A model generated the notes under the pieces. That model was not told the DNA's origin. It saw nothing but the letters and a program-made list of their open reading frames with translations, and did no database searches. Of a stretch of 64,000 nt of DNA, positions 1 through 11,212 are shown piece by piece. Numbering within the stretch: the first letter of the stretch is position 1; each line of letters starts with the position of its first letter. This DNA comes from Bradyrhizobium iriomotense (GTDB taxonomy: Bacteria; Pseudomonadota; Alphaproteobacteria; Rhizobiales; Xanthobacteraceae). Location: contig NZ_JAFCJZ010000008.1 of the NCBI RefSeq assembly GCF_018130765.1, forward strand, positions 225,492-289,491. The letters are read 5' to 3'. A program made the position numbers and the translations under genes.

Positions 1-616
1 CGAGCACGGCCGAGCGCGTGACGCGGGCGAGGATCGCAGCCTGGACCACCGCCAGAGAGACTGCCGGGAGGAGCAGCGACTTGACGCCTGGCCAGACGCC
101 GTCCTCCCAGCCGGCGAAGCCGCCCGCCGAAAGCCATTGCAGCCGCACCGCGAACAACAGGACCAGCAGGATCGCGAACCAGAAGTTCGGCAGCGCGATG
201 CCCACTTGCGTCAGCGACATCACGCCGACGTCGCCGAGCTTGTTGTGGTTGGCGGCGGTGTAGATGCCGGCCGAGAGCGCCAGCGTCACCGTGATCGCCA
301 TCGACATGATCGCGAGCGGGATGGTCAGCACCAGCCGCTCCGCGATCAGGCCCGCGACCGGCGTGCCATAGACATAGGAATTGCCGAGATCGCCAATGAG
401 GAGGCCCTTGATCCATTGCAGATAGCGAACGGGGAGCGGTTGGTCGAGCCCGAGCTTGGCGGTGAGCGCGCGCACCGCGTCCGGCGAGGCGTCGGCGCCC
501 ATCAGCATCTGCGCGGCATTGCCCGGCAGCGCGTCCAATACCAGGAAAATGATCAGCGATGCGCCGACCAGCGTCGCCAGCAGGGTCAATAGACGTCGGA
601 GGACAAAGACGCTCAT
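1..616 (-). CDS. ABC transporter permease, DppB/OppB type (3' end cut by window edge)
   Basis: Inner-membrane permease of a peptide/nickel-type ABC importer. Reading the minus strand from the ATG at 616 gives 205 uninterrupted codons running off the window. The N-terminus (MSVFVLRRLL, then a hydrophobic helix) is the usual DppB start with one membrane span. It is followed by a periplasmic stretch with the family-typical KLGLDQPLPVRY and GDLGNSY segments, then further hydrophobic helices. The C-terminal EAA loop lies outside the window. It follows the amidase on the same strand with an 84-bp gap and could be in its operon. The substrate cannot be told from this fragment. Confidence 0.88.
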   Translation of the reverse strand, partial: MSVFVLRRLLTLLATLVGASLIIFLVLDALPGNAAQMLMGADASPDAVRALTAKLGLDQPLPVRYLQWIKGLLIGDLGNSYVYGTPVAGLIAERLVLTIPLAIMSMAITVTLALSAGIYTAANHNKLGDVGVMSLTQVGIALPNFWFAILLVLLFAVRLQWLSAGGFAGWEDGVWPGVKSLLLPAVSLAVVQAAILARVTRSAVL

Positions 617-700
617 GTGCGCTCGGTTTCGCGGGTCATCCGCGGCACGATCAACATGTCCGGACCGCAGACGCAAGGGCTTTGCTGCTTGCGCATGACG

Positions 701-2122
701 TCATTCCGGCCAGCGGGACAGGAGGCCGCTCGAGGCCTCGAACAGTGCGCTGACGCGCAGCAAGTCCGCATCCCCCCGGAAGCGGCCGACCAGCTGAAGC
801 CCGATCGGCAGGCCGTCGCGGGCAAAGCCTGCGGGAAGGCTGACGGCGGGATGGCCGGTCATGTTGAACGGCATGGTCCAGGGGAACCAGTTCGGCCGGA
901 CGCTGTCGAAATGCGCCCCGTCGATCTCGATGCTGCCGAACAGGTCCTGCTTGATCGGCAGCGCGGTGCGCGTGAGCGTCGGCATCGCCAGAAAGTGCCC
1001 GCGCGCAAGCAGGGATTGCACGCGGCGGAACAGCGCGGTGCGCGCGAACATCGCCTCCTGGTAGTCGACGCCGCTGACCTCGGTGGCGAGCGCGAGCTGC
1101 TTGAGGAAGGCCTCGCTCAGCTTGTCGCCGTGCTCGGCTGCGAGCTTGGCAAAGCGCGTGCGCCAGACGGTGTGGTTGATGGCGCGCCAGATCGGCTCGA
1201 TGTCAAAACCTTCGCCGGAGAATTCCTCGAGCTCGGCGCCGAGCCCGGCCAGCCGGTCGAGGCTCGCCCTGAAATTGGCGGCGACCTCGGCGGAGACAGG
1301 GCGGCCCGGCGGCGTCAGGCAGTACAAAATCCTCTGCCCGCGCAGATCGCCATGCGGGGCTGCGGTGCCGATGAAGTCGGGCACGGGCAGGCCGATCGAC
1401 CAGGGATCGCAAGCGTCCTCGCCCGCCATCGCCTGCATCATCAGCGCGGTGTCGGCGACGGTGCGGGTGGTCGGCGTCACATAGGTCTGGTTGCCGAAGA
1501 CGTCCTGCGCCTGGCTGTGCGGGATCACACCGTTGCTCTGCTTCAGGCCCACCACCCCGTTGCAGGCGGCCGGAATTCGCGTCGAGCCGCCGCCGTCGGT
1601 CGCGATCGCCAGCGGCGCGATGCCGCTCGCCACCGCCACCGCGGCGCCGCCGCTGGAGCCGCCGGAGGAGCGGCAGGCATCCCAGGCATTGCGGGTGCGG
1701 CCGAACAGCGGGGAATCCGTCAGGCACTTGCTGCCGAACTCCGGCGTCGTGGTCTTGCCGATCAGGATCGCGCCCTCACTGCGCAGCCGCGCCACCGCGA
1801 CGGCATCCTCGTTCGGCACATTGTCCTTGTAGGGAACGGCGCCGAAGGTGGTCTTGACGCCCTTGGTGTTGACGATGTCCTTGACGGTGACGGGGATGCC
1901 GTGGAGCAGGCCGAGCGCCTCGCCCGCCATCACCTTGCGCTCGGCGGCGCGCGCGGCGGCCATCGCCTCGTCGCCGCAGATCGTGATGAAGCAGTTCAAT
2001 TCGGGCTGGAGTGCCTCGGCACGGGCGAGCACGGCGCTGACGATTTCGACCGGCGAAATCTTCCCGCCGACGATCAGGCCGCGCAGCTCGGTTGCGGACA
2101 GCAGACAGGGATCGCCGTTCAT
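701..2122 (-). CDS. Amidase (amidase signature family)
   Basis: Cytoplasmic hydrolase of the amidase signature family (C-N bond cleavage of amides), 473 aa, a normal length. The Ser-cisSer-Lys triad is visible: Lys81 in GIPVTVKD, Ser156/157 in GGSSGGAA and nucleophile Ser180 in TDGGGSTRIPA. I chose the ATG at 2122. A GTG at 2128 has a better-spaced GGAG and is equally possible. The open frame extends to 2221, but that would run almost into the divergent LysR gene. The neighbouring LysR gene and DppB-type permease suggest an amide or peptide-like substrate; the exact substrate is unknown. Confidence 0.9.
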   Translation of the reverse strand: MNGDPCLLSATELRGLIVGGKISPVEIVSAVLARAEALQPELNCFITICGDEAMAAARAAERKVMAGEALGLLHGIPVTVKDIVNTKGVKTTFGAVPYKDNVPNEDAVAVARLRSEGAILIGKTTTPEFGSKCLTDSPLFGRTRNAWDACRSSGGSSGGAAVAVASGIAPLAIATDGGGSTRIPAACNGVVGLKQSNGVIPHSQAQDVFGNQTYVTPTTRTVADTALMMQAMAGEDACDPWSIGLPVPDFIGTAAPHGDLRGQRILYCLTPPGRPVSAEVAANFRASLDRLAGLGAELEEFSGEGFDIEPIWRAINHTVWRTRFAKLAAEHGDKLSEAFLKQLALATEVSGVDYQEAMFARTALFRRVQSLLARGHFLAMPTLTRTALPIKQDLFGSIEIDGAHFDSVRPNWFPWTMPFNMTGHPAVSLPAGFARDGLPIGLQLVGRFRGDADLLRVSALFEASSGLLSRWPE

Positions 2123-2223
2123 CGTCACATCACGCTCCGAAAGCCCGCCACCGTTGGCGGGCATTGACAGCGAGAATGACAGTTTTGTTAACTCGCCGTC
2201 CAATACGATTTTGGTCGCCAACC

Positions 2224-2240
2224 CATACGTTTTCGGTATG
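2224..2240. promoter_or_regulatory. Candidate LysR operator (T-N11-A dyad)
   Basis: CATAC and GTATG form a perfect 5-bp inverted repeat separated by 7 bases, and contain T-N11-A (T at 2226, A at 2238), the classic LysR-type binding motif. It sits between the divergent amidase and LysR genes, immediately before the LysR ATG at 2244. This suits autoregulation plus control of the amidase promoter. The role is inferred. Confidence 0.55.
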
Positions 2241-2243
2241 CCA

Positions 2244-3131
2244 ATGGATCTCCGCCGGCTCCGCTATTTCGTCGCCGTCGCCGAAGCCCGCAGCGTCGGC
2301 AAGGCCGCCGAGCGGCTGCGGATGGCGCAGCCGCCGCTGTCGGTGCAGATCCGCAAGCTGGAGGCCGAGGTCGGCGCGCCGCTGTTCCGCCGCGGCACCC
2401 GCGGCATGGACCTGACCGAGGCCGGCCAGGCGCTGCTGGTGCGCGCGAGCGAGGCGCTGGCGCTGGCCTCCGACGGCATCGAGGCCGCGCGCGCGGTCGC
2501 ATCCGGCAAGCGCGGGCGGCTCTCGGTCGGCTACATGTTCGTGCTGGCCAATGCGATCCTGCCGCGGCTGATCCCCGAGCTGCGCCGCTCGGTTCCCGGC
2601 GTCGACCTCGACTTCGCCGAGCTCAGCGCATCGACACGCGAGGCCCGGGTGCTCGATCGCAGCGTCACGGTCGCGCTGTGCATGCCGGCGATCAACCATC
2701 CCGAGATCCAGGTGGCGCGGATCGGTGCGCAGCGCTTCATGCTGGCGATCCCGACCAGCTCGCCGCTCGCGCGCCTCGGCTCCGTGCCGATGGCCCGGTT
2801 GCACGGCCGTCCGCTGATCGCGCTGCCGCATCCGGACCATGGTCCCGCATCGTCCGCCGTGGTCCCCCTGCTGCGCCGTCACCAGGTGGTGATGCCGATC
2901 GCGAGCAGGGTAGAGACGGTGCATTCGGCGATGAGCCTGGTTCTCGCCGGCGAAGGCCTTGCCATCCTGCCGGCCTGCGCGCAGCTCGGCGCGCCGCGCG
3001 GCATCGTATTTAGGCCGCTGCGCGACGCCACCGACTCCCTCGACATCGCGGTCTGCTGGCGGCGGGATTCACAGAGCCCGCTGATCGGAACCTTCATCAA
3101 ATGCGCCGAGAAGGCCGTCGCGCGGATGTGA
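2244..3131 (+). CDS. LysR family transcriptional regulator
   Basis: DNA-binding regulator, 295 aa, normal for LysR. Residues 1-60 hold the winged helix-turn-helix with the usual MDLRRLRYFVAVAEARSVGK start and the PPLSVQIRKLE recognition helix. The rest is the periplasmic-binding-like effector domain. The ATG at 2244 gives the typical start; an in-frame ATG at 2238 would overlap the T-N11-A dyad and is less likely. It is divergent from the amidase, so it probably controls that gene and itself. The effector is unknown. Confidence 0.9.
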   Translation: MDLRRLRYFVAVAEARSVGKAAERLRMAQPPLSVQIRKLEAEVGAPLFRRGTRGMDLTEAGQALLVRASEALALASDGIEAARAVASGKRGRLSVGYMFVLANAILPRLIPELRRSVPGVDLDFAELSASTREARVLDRSVTVALCMPAINHPEIQVARIGAQRFMLAIPTSSPLARLGSVPMARLHGRPLIALPHPDHGPASSAVVPLLRRHQVVMPIASRVETVHSAMSLVLAGEGLAILPACAQLGAPRGIVFRPLRDATDSLDIAVCWRRDSQSPLIGTFIKCAEKAVARM

Positions 3132-3145
3132 GACGAGCGAGCCTT

Positions 3146-3293
3146 CCCTCTCCCCTTGTGGGAGAGGGTGGATCAATCGCGCATCGCGCGATTGAGACGG
3201 GTGAGGGGTTTCTCGCGGCAAACGAAGCTCTCGCGCCCGTGGAGACAGACCCCTCATCCGGCGCTTCGCGCCACCTTCTCCCACAAGGGGAGA
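3146..3293. repeat. Palindromic intergenic repeat, copy A
   Basis: Two outward arms, CCCTCTCCCCTTGTGGGAGA near 3146 and its complement near 3274-3293, bracket a core with the words GGTGAGGGG and CCCCTCATCCGG. Related elements occur at 11038, 34885 and 36344. It fills the gap between the converging LysR and PfkB genes and could fold as an RNA hairpin or terminator. Confidence 0.75.
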
Positions 3294-3304
3294 CGGAAGA
3301 AAGT

Positions 3305-4240
3305 CTACCAACTCCAACTAACCTCGTGGCTCCAGGGCGGGTCGGCGCCCGGGCGGGTGCAGGTCAAGCCGGCGCAATTGGCGGCAAACGACAGCACGCG
3401 GCGGAGTTCGTCGGCACTGATGTCCTTGAGTTGCTGCCGGGCGATGCGGCCCTGCTTGTACAACGCGAACAGCAGCGCGGCCTGAAAGCTGTCGCCGGCG
3501 CCGATGGTGTCAGCGACAGCGACCTCTGGTGCGGCGACCTCGATCTGCCCTGCGGCCGGATGCCAGGCGATCGCGCCATTGTTGCCGCGAGTGATGACGA
3601 CAAGGCTCGTGCCCTGCCCCAGCAGCGCGCTCGCGCGCTGCTGATACGGCTCCTCGCCGAAGAGATAGGCGAAGTCGACATCCGACATCTTGATGAGATC
3701 GGCGCTTCCCGCGAACTCGGCCATGCGCGCGAGATAGGCCGGCTTGTCCTTGACGAGATTGGGGCGGCAGTTCGGATCGAAGGAGATCGTGGAGGACGCC
3801 CGTGCGTCCGCGATCAGGGCCTTGGTCTCGGCGGCACCGTGGTCGTTGACCAGCGTGGTCGAGCCGACATGGACGGCCTCGACGGTCGGAAACGGAATGG
3901 TGCTGCGCCGGTAGGTCCAGCTCCGCGTCGCGGTCTGGGCATCGTAGAAGGCATAATGCGACTCGCCCGCGACGATGCGAACGAAGGCGAGCGTGGTCTG
4001 GTGATCGCTGCGGGTGGCGAGATCGAGCGCGACATGCGAGGCGGTTGCGTGGTCCGCGATCATCCGTCCGAACAGGTCGGTCGAGATGCCGCCGACAAAC
4101 CCGGTCGGCGCGCCCAGCCGCGCCATGCCGATGGCGACGTTGAGGCAGGAGCCGCCGACCGCGGGCATCACCGCCTCGCGCCCCTCCATGTTTCGCGTCG
4201 GCACGAAATCGATCAGCGCATCGCCGCAGGCAATCAGCAT
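3305..4240 (-). CDS. PfkB family sugar kinase (fructokinase-like)
   Basis: ATP-dependent sugar kinase of the ribokinase/PfkB fold, 311 aa. The N-terminal ACGDALIDFVP and GGSCLNVAIGMARLG segments form the sugar site, and the C-terminal DTIGAGDSFQAAL motif carries the catalytic aspartate and anion hole. It is the last gene of the polyol operon and starts 3 bp after the FGGY kinase stop, so the two are probably translationally coupled. By position it corresponds to frk of the Rhodobacter smo operon and would phosphorylate fructose formed from sorbitol or mannitol. The substrate is inferred from context. Confidence 0.85.
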   Translation of the reverse strand: MLIACGDALIDFVPTRNMEGREAVMPAVGGSCLNVAIGMARLGAPTGFVGGISTDLFGRMIADHATASHVALDLATRSDHQTTLAFVRIVAGESHYAFYDAQTATRSWTYRRSTIPFPTVEAVHVGSTTLVNDHGAAETKALIADARASSTISFDPNCRPNLVKDKPAYLARMAEFAGSADLIKMSDVDFAYLFGEEPYQQRASALLGQGTSLVVITRGNNGAIAWHPAAGQIEVAAPEVAVADTIGAGDSFQAALLFALYKQGRIARQQLKDISADELRRVLSFAANCAGLTCTRPGADPPWSHEVSWSW

Positions 4241-4243
4241 GTC

Positions 4244-5890
4244 TTAACCTCTGGCGATGTCAGCCATCGCGGCACGGCTGCCGCGATCGACCTCGCGCAG
4301 CAGCTTGTAGACCTCGCGCTTGCGTTTGTGAAACGCAGCCATGTCAGGTGCGGTCGGCTCGCTCTTGCGTCCCAGCGCCGACATTTTTGCCATGGTCTCG
4401 CCGATCGAGGCATAGGCGCCGCCGGCGACCGCCCCGAGCATGGCGGCGCCCAGCAGCACCGGCTCCTTTGTTTGCGGCAGCGCGACGGTTAGGCCGGTAG
4501 TGTCGGCCATGATCTGCCGCACCAGCGGACTGCGGCTGGCGCCGCCGCCCATGATCATGAGGCTGGAGCGGACCCCATGCGCGGCAAAGGCCTCGATCAC
4601 CTCGGCAAGGCCATAGGCGAGGCCGCAGAGACCGGCGATGAACAGCCGCTCCATCGAGGCGATGTCGGTGTCGAGATCGAGGCCGGCGATCACCGCGCGG
4701 GTGTCCGGATCGGCGTAAGGCGAGCGGTTACCGATGAATTCGGGCAGCACATGGACGTCACGCGCGAGCAGTGCGGCGCGGCTGGCATCGCCGGCGCGCG
4801 CGATGATGCGGCGCTCGAGGAACTCGATGAGGTCGACGCCTTCGCTGCGTGACGCCGCGCTCGCATCCGCATAGCCGGGATGCGACTTGAGCAGATGATC
4901 GATCGCGGCCCCTGCCGCCGACTGCCCGCCTTCGTTGAGCCAGAACTCCGGCACCATGCCGGAATAATAAGGCCCCCACACGCCGGGGACGAAGCACGGC
5001 TCCTTCGTCGTCGCCATGATGCAGGCCGACGTGCCCATGATGTAGGCGAGACGGTCGCTGACATCGCTCGCGCCGCCCGCCCCGTCACGCCCTCCGATCG
5101 CGCCGATGCCGCCGGCATGGGCGTCGATCAGGGAGGCGCCGACCGGGGTGCCCGGCGTCAGGCTGAGTTCGGCTGCGGCGGCCGGCGTGAGACCCGCGCC
5201 GAGGCGCGTACCCGGCGCTACGATCTCGGTGCCGATGCGGGCGTATTTTTCGGCGACGAAGTCCGACAGACCGATGCGCTTGAAGAACGGCGCGCTCCAG
5301 CCACCGCCGTCATGCGCCAGATAGTTCCATTTGCAGGTGACGGTGCAGGTCGAGCGCTGCAGCGAGCCGGTCGCGCGCCAGGTCAAATAGTCGGCCAGGT
5401 CGAAGAAGTGACCGGCGGCGTCAAAACTCGCGCGCAAATGCCGCTTCAGCCATAGCAGCTTCGGCATCTCCATCTCGGGCGAGATCGAGCCGCCGACATA
5501 GCGCAGCACGGCATCCTCGGTCTCGTTGATCAGCCGTGCTTCGGCCGTGGCGCGATGGTCCATCCAGACGATGACATTGCGCTGCGCCTCGCCGGACGCG
5601 CTGACGGTGAGCGGCGCGCCCTGCCTGTCGAGGACAACCAGCGAACAGGTGGCGTCAAAACCGATGCCGCCGATACTGTCGGGCGCGATGGCTGCTTCCG
5701 CCATCGCCGCGCGCACGGATTTGACGCAGGCCTCCCAGATATTCTGCGAGGACTGCTCGACGATGTCACCGGCCTCGTGCCAGATCCTGATCGGATGCCG
5801 GGCGGTTGCAAGCAAGGTGCCGGCCTCGTCAAACACCCCTGCCCGCGTGCTCGTGGTCCCCACGTCGACACCGATATACGCTCGCGGCAT
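4244..5890 (-). CDS. FGGY family pentulose kinase (D-ribulokinase-like)
   Basis: Cytoplasmic kinase of the FGGY family, 548 aa. The N-terminal phosphate loop IGVDVGTTSTRAGVFD and the EQSSQNIW segment resemble the FGGY/YDR109C D-ribulokinase branch more than glycerol kinase. The catalytic Asp lies in LIDAHAGGIGAIGG, and GGGASRSPLVRQIMAD is the C-terminal adenosine motif. I take the ATG at 5890 (MPRAYIGVD), not the upstream in-frame ATG at 5953, which would overlap the SDR gene. It lies between an SDR dehydrogenase and a PfkB kinase. This fits oxidation of a pentitol to a pentulose followed by phosphorylation, the slot held by xylB in the Rhodobacter operon. Confidence 0.87.
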   Translation of the reverse strand: MPRAYIGVDVGTTSTRAGVFDEAGTLLATARHPIRIWHEAGDIVEQSSQNIWEACVKSVRAAMAEAAIAPDSIGGIGFDATCSLVVLDRQGAPLTVSASGEAQRNVIVWMDHRATAEARLINETEDAVLRYVGGSISPEMEMPKLLWLKRHLRASFDAAGHFFDLADYLTWRATGSLQRSTCTVTCKWNYLAHDGGGWSAPFFKRIGLSDFVAEKYARIGTEIVAPGTRLGAGLTPAAAAELSLTPGTPVGASLIDAHAGGIGAIGGRDGAGGASDVSDRLAYIMGTSACIMATTKEPCFVPGVWGPYYSGMVPEFWLNEGGQSAAGAAIDHLLKSHPGYADASAASRSEGVDLIEFLERRIIARAGDASRAALLARDVHVLPEFIGNRSPYADPDTRAVIAGLDLDTDIASMERLFIAGLCGLAYGLAEVIEAFAAHGVRSSLMIMGGGASRSPLVRQIMADTTGLTVALPQTKEPVLLGAAMLGAVAGGAYASIGETMAKMSALGRKSEPTAPDMAAFHKRKREVYKLLREVDRGSRAAMADIARG

Positions 5891-5930
5891 TATCGCTCCC
5901 GGTCGCTTTCCGTCAGTTTTGACGATAAGC

Positions 5931-6704
5931 CTACCAGCAAGTGTAGCCGCCATCCACCAGCACGATGCTGCCGGTCATCAGGCTCGCGGCCTCGGATGAG
6001 AGGAACAGCACGACGGAGGCGATCTCCTCGACCTGCCCCATCCGCGCCATCGGGGTTCCACCGATCCAGGCGTCGTACATCTTGGGATTGCTCTTGACGA
6101 ACAGATTGAGCGGCGTCTCGATATAGGTCGGCGCCACCGCATTGACGCGGATGCCCCGCGCACCCCATTCGGCGGCCAGCGATTTGGTCAGATGGTGCAC
6201 GGCGGCCTTGGAGGCGTTGTAGAAGCACTGCTCCTGCGGCTTGTTGACGATGAAGCCGGACATCGAGCCGACATTGACGATGGCGCCGCTCCCGGCCTTC
6301 AGCATGTGCTTGCCGAATTCGCGGCAGCACCAGAAGGTGCCGTTGAGATTGACGTCGATGACGTTGAGCCAGTGCTCGTCGGTGACGGTCTCCGCCGGGG
6401 TCTCGCTGCGGGCGATACCGGCATTGTTGACGAGGATGTCGACCTTGCCGTGGCGGGCGACGAGATCGTTCGCCACCTCCGCCACGCGCTTGGTGTCGGT
6501 GACGTCCATGATCGCGGTTTCGACCTCAAAGCCCTTCGCCTTCAGGCTGGCTTTGGCGCTGTCGGCGACCTTACTGTCACGGTCGCCGATGATGACCCGG
6601 GCGCCGGCTTCAGTCAGCGCCTCCGCGCAGCCAAGGCCGATGCCCTGCCCGCCGCCGGTGATGAACGCGGTCTTGCCTTTCAGCTTGAATTTTTCCAGGT
6701 ACAT
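5931..6704 (-). CDS. SDR family polyol dehydrogenase
   Basis: NAD(P)-dependent short-chain dehydrogenase, 257 aa. It has the cofactor motif TGGGQGIG (16-23), NNAG (93-96), catalytic Ser near 147-149 and Tyr162-x3-Lys166 (YNASK). Position directly after the ABC ATPase mirrors smoS (sorbitol dehydrogenase) of Rhodobacter, so polyol-to-ketose oxidation is the likely reaction. The sequence alone does not fix whether the substrate is sorbitol, arabitol, ribitol or threitol. Confidence 0.87.
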   Translation of the reverse strand: MYLEKFKLKGKTAFITGGGQGIGLGCAEALTEAGARVIIGDRDSKVADSAKASLKAKGFEVETAIMDVTDTKRVAEVANDLVARHGKVDILVNNAGIARSETPAETVTDEHWLNVIDVNLNGTFWCCREFGKHMLKAGSGAIVNVGSMSGFIVNKPQEQCFYNASKAAVHHLTKSLAAEWGARGIRVNAVAPTYIETPLNLFVKSNPKMYDAWIGGTPMARMGQVEEIASVVLFLSSEAASLMTGSIVLVDGGYTCW

Positions 6705-6734
6705 GGTCGTCTTTCCGTCTCTTGCCGTTTCTTG

Positions 6735-7742
<1,008 letters not shown>

Positions 7743-7752
7743 GGCAGCCCCC

Positions 7753-8583
7753 TTACTTCACCGCGCCAAAGGTGAGCCCGCGTACGAGCTGCTTCTGGCT
7801 GAACCAACCGAGGACGAGAATGGGCGCGATCGCCAGCGTGGACGCCGCCGACAGCTTTGCCCAGAACAGCCCTTCCGGGCTCGAATAGGAGGCGATGAAC
7901 GTGGTGAGCGGCGCGGCATTCGAGGTGGACAGGTTCAGCGTCCAGAACGCCTCGTTCCAGGCCAGGATCAGGTTGAGCAGCAAGGTCGAGGCGAGGCCCG
8001 GGATCGCCATCGGCGTCAGCACGTAGACCAGCTCGCGGCCGATGGTGGCGCCGTCCATGCGCGCGGCCTCCAGGATGTCGCGCGGGATCTCCTTGAAATA
8101 GGTGAACAGCATCCAGATCACGATCGGCAAATTGCCGAGGCAGAGGATGAAGACGAGACCGATGCGGGAATCGAGCAGACCGAAGGTCTTGAAGATCAGG
8201 TAGATCGGCACCAGCACGCCGACCGGCGGCATCATCTTGGTCGAGAGCATCCAGAGCAGGATGTCCTTGGTGCGCTTGGTCGGCGAGAACGCCATCGACC
8301 ACGCCGCGGGGACCGCAATCAGCAGCGCGATCAGCGTCGAGCCGCCGGCGATGATGATCGAGTTCAGCGCATGGTGCAGATAATCGCTGCGCTCTTGCAC
8401 CGTCGCGTAATTCTCGGTGGTCCAGTGGAAGAACAGGAAGGACGGCGGAATGGCGAAGGCTTCGAGCTCGGTCTTGAAGCTCGCCAGCACCATCCACAGG
8501 ATCGGGAAGAAGATCAGGAAGCCGAACAGCCAGGCTGCCGCCGTCGATACCGCCACCTGCTTCGTCGTCGCCATCCGCGCCAT
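7753..8583 (-). CDS. smoG: Polyol/sugar ABC transporter permease (MalG type)
   Basis: Inner-membrane permease, 276 aa with six predicted hydrophobic segments. The EAA coupling motif [20 protein letters not shown] lies in the expected cytoplasmic loop. It starts 3 bp after the stop of the other permease gene. CUT1-type importers use such a heterodimer of permeases. The substrate is inferred from the polyol operon around it. Confidence 0.88.
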   Translation of the reverse strand: MARMATTKQVAVSTAAAWLFGFLIFFPILWMVLASFKTELEAFAIPPSFLFFHWTTENYATVQERSDYLHHALNSIIIAGGSTLIALLIAVPAAWSMAFSPTKRTKDILLWMLSTKMMPPVGVLVPIYLIFKTFGLLDSRIGLVFILCLGNLPIVIWMLFTYFKEIPRDILEAARMDGATIGRELVYVLTPMAIPGLASTLLLNLILAWNEAFWTLNLSTSNAAPLTTFIASYSSPEGLFWAKLSAASTLAIAPILVLGWFSQKQLVRGLTFGAVK

Positions 8584-8586
8584 GAT

Positions 8587-9459
8587 TCAGGCCTCCAGGT
8601 TGCGGCCGACGATGCGGACGAGGAAGAAGGCGACGATGTTGGCGAGCACGACCGCCACGAGCCCGCCGGCGGACGCGCTGCCGACATCGAACTGGATCAG
8701 CGCCTGCGAATAGATCAGGAAGGCGATGTTGGTGGTCGACAGCCCCGGGCCACCGCCCGTGGTGACGTAGATCTCTGCAAAGACGGTGAGCAGGAAGATG
8801 GTCTCGATCAGGATCACCACCGTGATGGGACGCGCCAGGTGCGGCAGCGTGATGTAGATGAAGGTCGAGACCGCGCTGGCGCCGTCCATCTCGGCGGCCT
8901 CCTTCTGCTCCTCGTCGAGCGACTGCAGCGCGGTGAGCAGGATCAGCGTTGCGAACGGCAGCCATTGCCAGGCCACGATCAGGATCACCGAGAACAGCGG
9001 GACGTCGTTGAACCAGTCGACCGGCGTCAGCCCGACCAGCTTTGCGAGCCAGGCAAACAGGCCGGAGACCGGATGCATCAAGAGGTTCTTCCAGACCAGC
9101 GCGCTCACCGTCGGCATCACGAAGAACGGCGCGATCACCATCAGCCGCACGAAATTGCGCCCCACCACGGGCTGGTCGAGCAACAGCGCCAGGGGAATGC
9201 CGAGCAGGATGGTCAGCGCCAGCACCGAGCCGACCAGCACCAGCGTGTTCTGGAGGGAAGCAAGGAACGCGGGATCGGTGAGGAAGTAGCGGAAGTTCTC
9301 CAGGCCAATAAAGGCCTCGGAGCCGGGATCGAGCAGGCTGTAATGCAGCGTCGAGAAATAGAGCGTCAGCGCGAGCGGGACGATCATCCAGATGAAGAGC
9401 AATCCGACGGCCGGGGTCAGGAGCGACCTCGCGAGGAATTGCGTCTGCCGGGTTGCCAT
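8587..9459 (-). CDS. smoF: Polyol/sugar ABC transporter permease (MalF type)
   Basis: Inner-membrane permease, 290 aa, partner of the MalG-type protein that follows. About six membrane spans are visible. The EAA loop reads KEAAEMDGASAVSTFIYITL, the canonical EAA-x2-DGA form. It lies about 100 bp downstream of the binding-protein gene, the usual order in CUT1 sugar importers. Confidence 0.88.
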   Translation of the reverse strand: MATRQTQFLARSLLTPAVGLLFIWMIVPLALTLYFSTLHYSLLDPGSEAFIGLENFRYFLTDPAFLASLQNTLVLVGSVLALTILLGIPLALLLDQPVVGRNFVRLMVIAPFFVMPTVSALVWKNLLMHPVSGLFAWLAKLVGLTPVDWFNDVPLFSVILIVAWQWLPFATLILLTALQSLDEEQKEAAEMDGASAVSTFIYITLPHLARPITVVILIETIFLLTVFAEIYVTTGGGPGLSTTNIAFLIYSQALIQFDVGSASAGGLVAVVLANIVAFFLVRIVGRNLEA

Positions 9460-9558
9460 CCGCGCGCTCCGTTGGCGGGAAGAAGGCGGCCATCCATCCG
9501 GGGCTGGGCTGGTGGATGGCCGCCAGTTTGAGCTCAGGAGGGAGAGCTCGGTTGGGTC

Positions 9559-10872
<1,314 letters not shown>

Positions 10873-10898
10873 GGTGACCTCCCTTGGACTCGCGCTTT

Positions 10899-10931
10899 TG
10901 AGCATATGCCCACGCGTTGAGCGTATGTTCA
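10899..10931 (-). promoter_or_regulatory. Tandem-dyad operator before smoE
   Basis: Two 14-bp dyads of the form TGRNC-N4-GCTCA (minus-strand reading) lie 5 bp apart: 10918-10931 reads TGAACATACGCTCA and 10899-10912 reads TGGGCATATGCTCA. The same arrangement with the same 19-bp centre spacing occurs at 12842-12874. Such paired sites suit the tetrameric SorC regulator encoded in between. Confidence 0.7.
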
Positions 10932-11037
10932 ACTGAGGCGCGGTGCTTGTCAAGAAGGCGCGCGGGCGTTCCAACAACTTATGAGTGCTGCGGTGCGGGA
11001 GGGATGGGAGCAAGTGGAAGCAGATGGCGCGGCTTGC

Positions 11038-11184
11038 TCCACCTCTCCCGCTTGCGGGAGAGGTCGCAGCGCATCGAGAGATGCGATGCGGGTGAGGGCT
11101 TTCGCCTCTTGGGGAGTCTTGCCAGCGGAGAGACCCTCTCCCCAGCCCTCTCCCCAGCCCTCTCCCGCAAGCGGGAGAGGGAGC
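11038..11184. repeat. Palindromic intergenic repeat, copy B
   Basis: Arms ACCTCTCCCGCTTGCGGGAG (about 11040) and CCTCTCCCGCAAGCGGGAGA (about 11159-11181) flank a core with GGGTGAGGGCT and a duplicated CCCTCTCCCCAG. It lies between smoE and the SorC gene and may attenuate read-through, so that smoE needs its own promoter. Confidence 0.72.
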
Positions 11185-11212
11185 GGAGCCCCGCTGCCGC
11201 GCGAACCACGCC

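Noticed and set aside
617..2167. Plus-strand 516-aa open frame opposite the amidase
   Set aside because: Arg/Ala/Gly-rich composition without any domain; it is the antisense shadow of a clear amidase gene in high-GC DNA.
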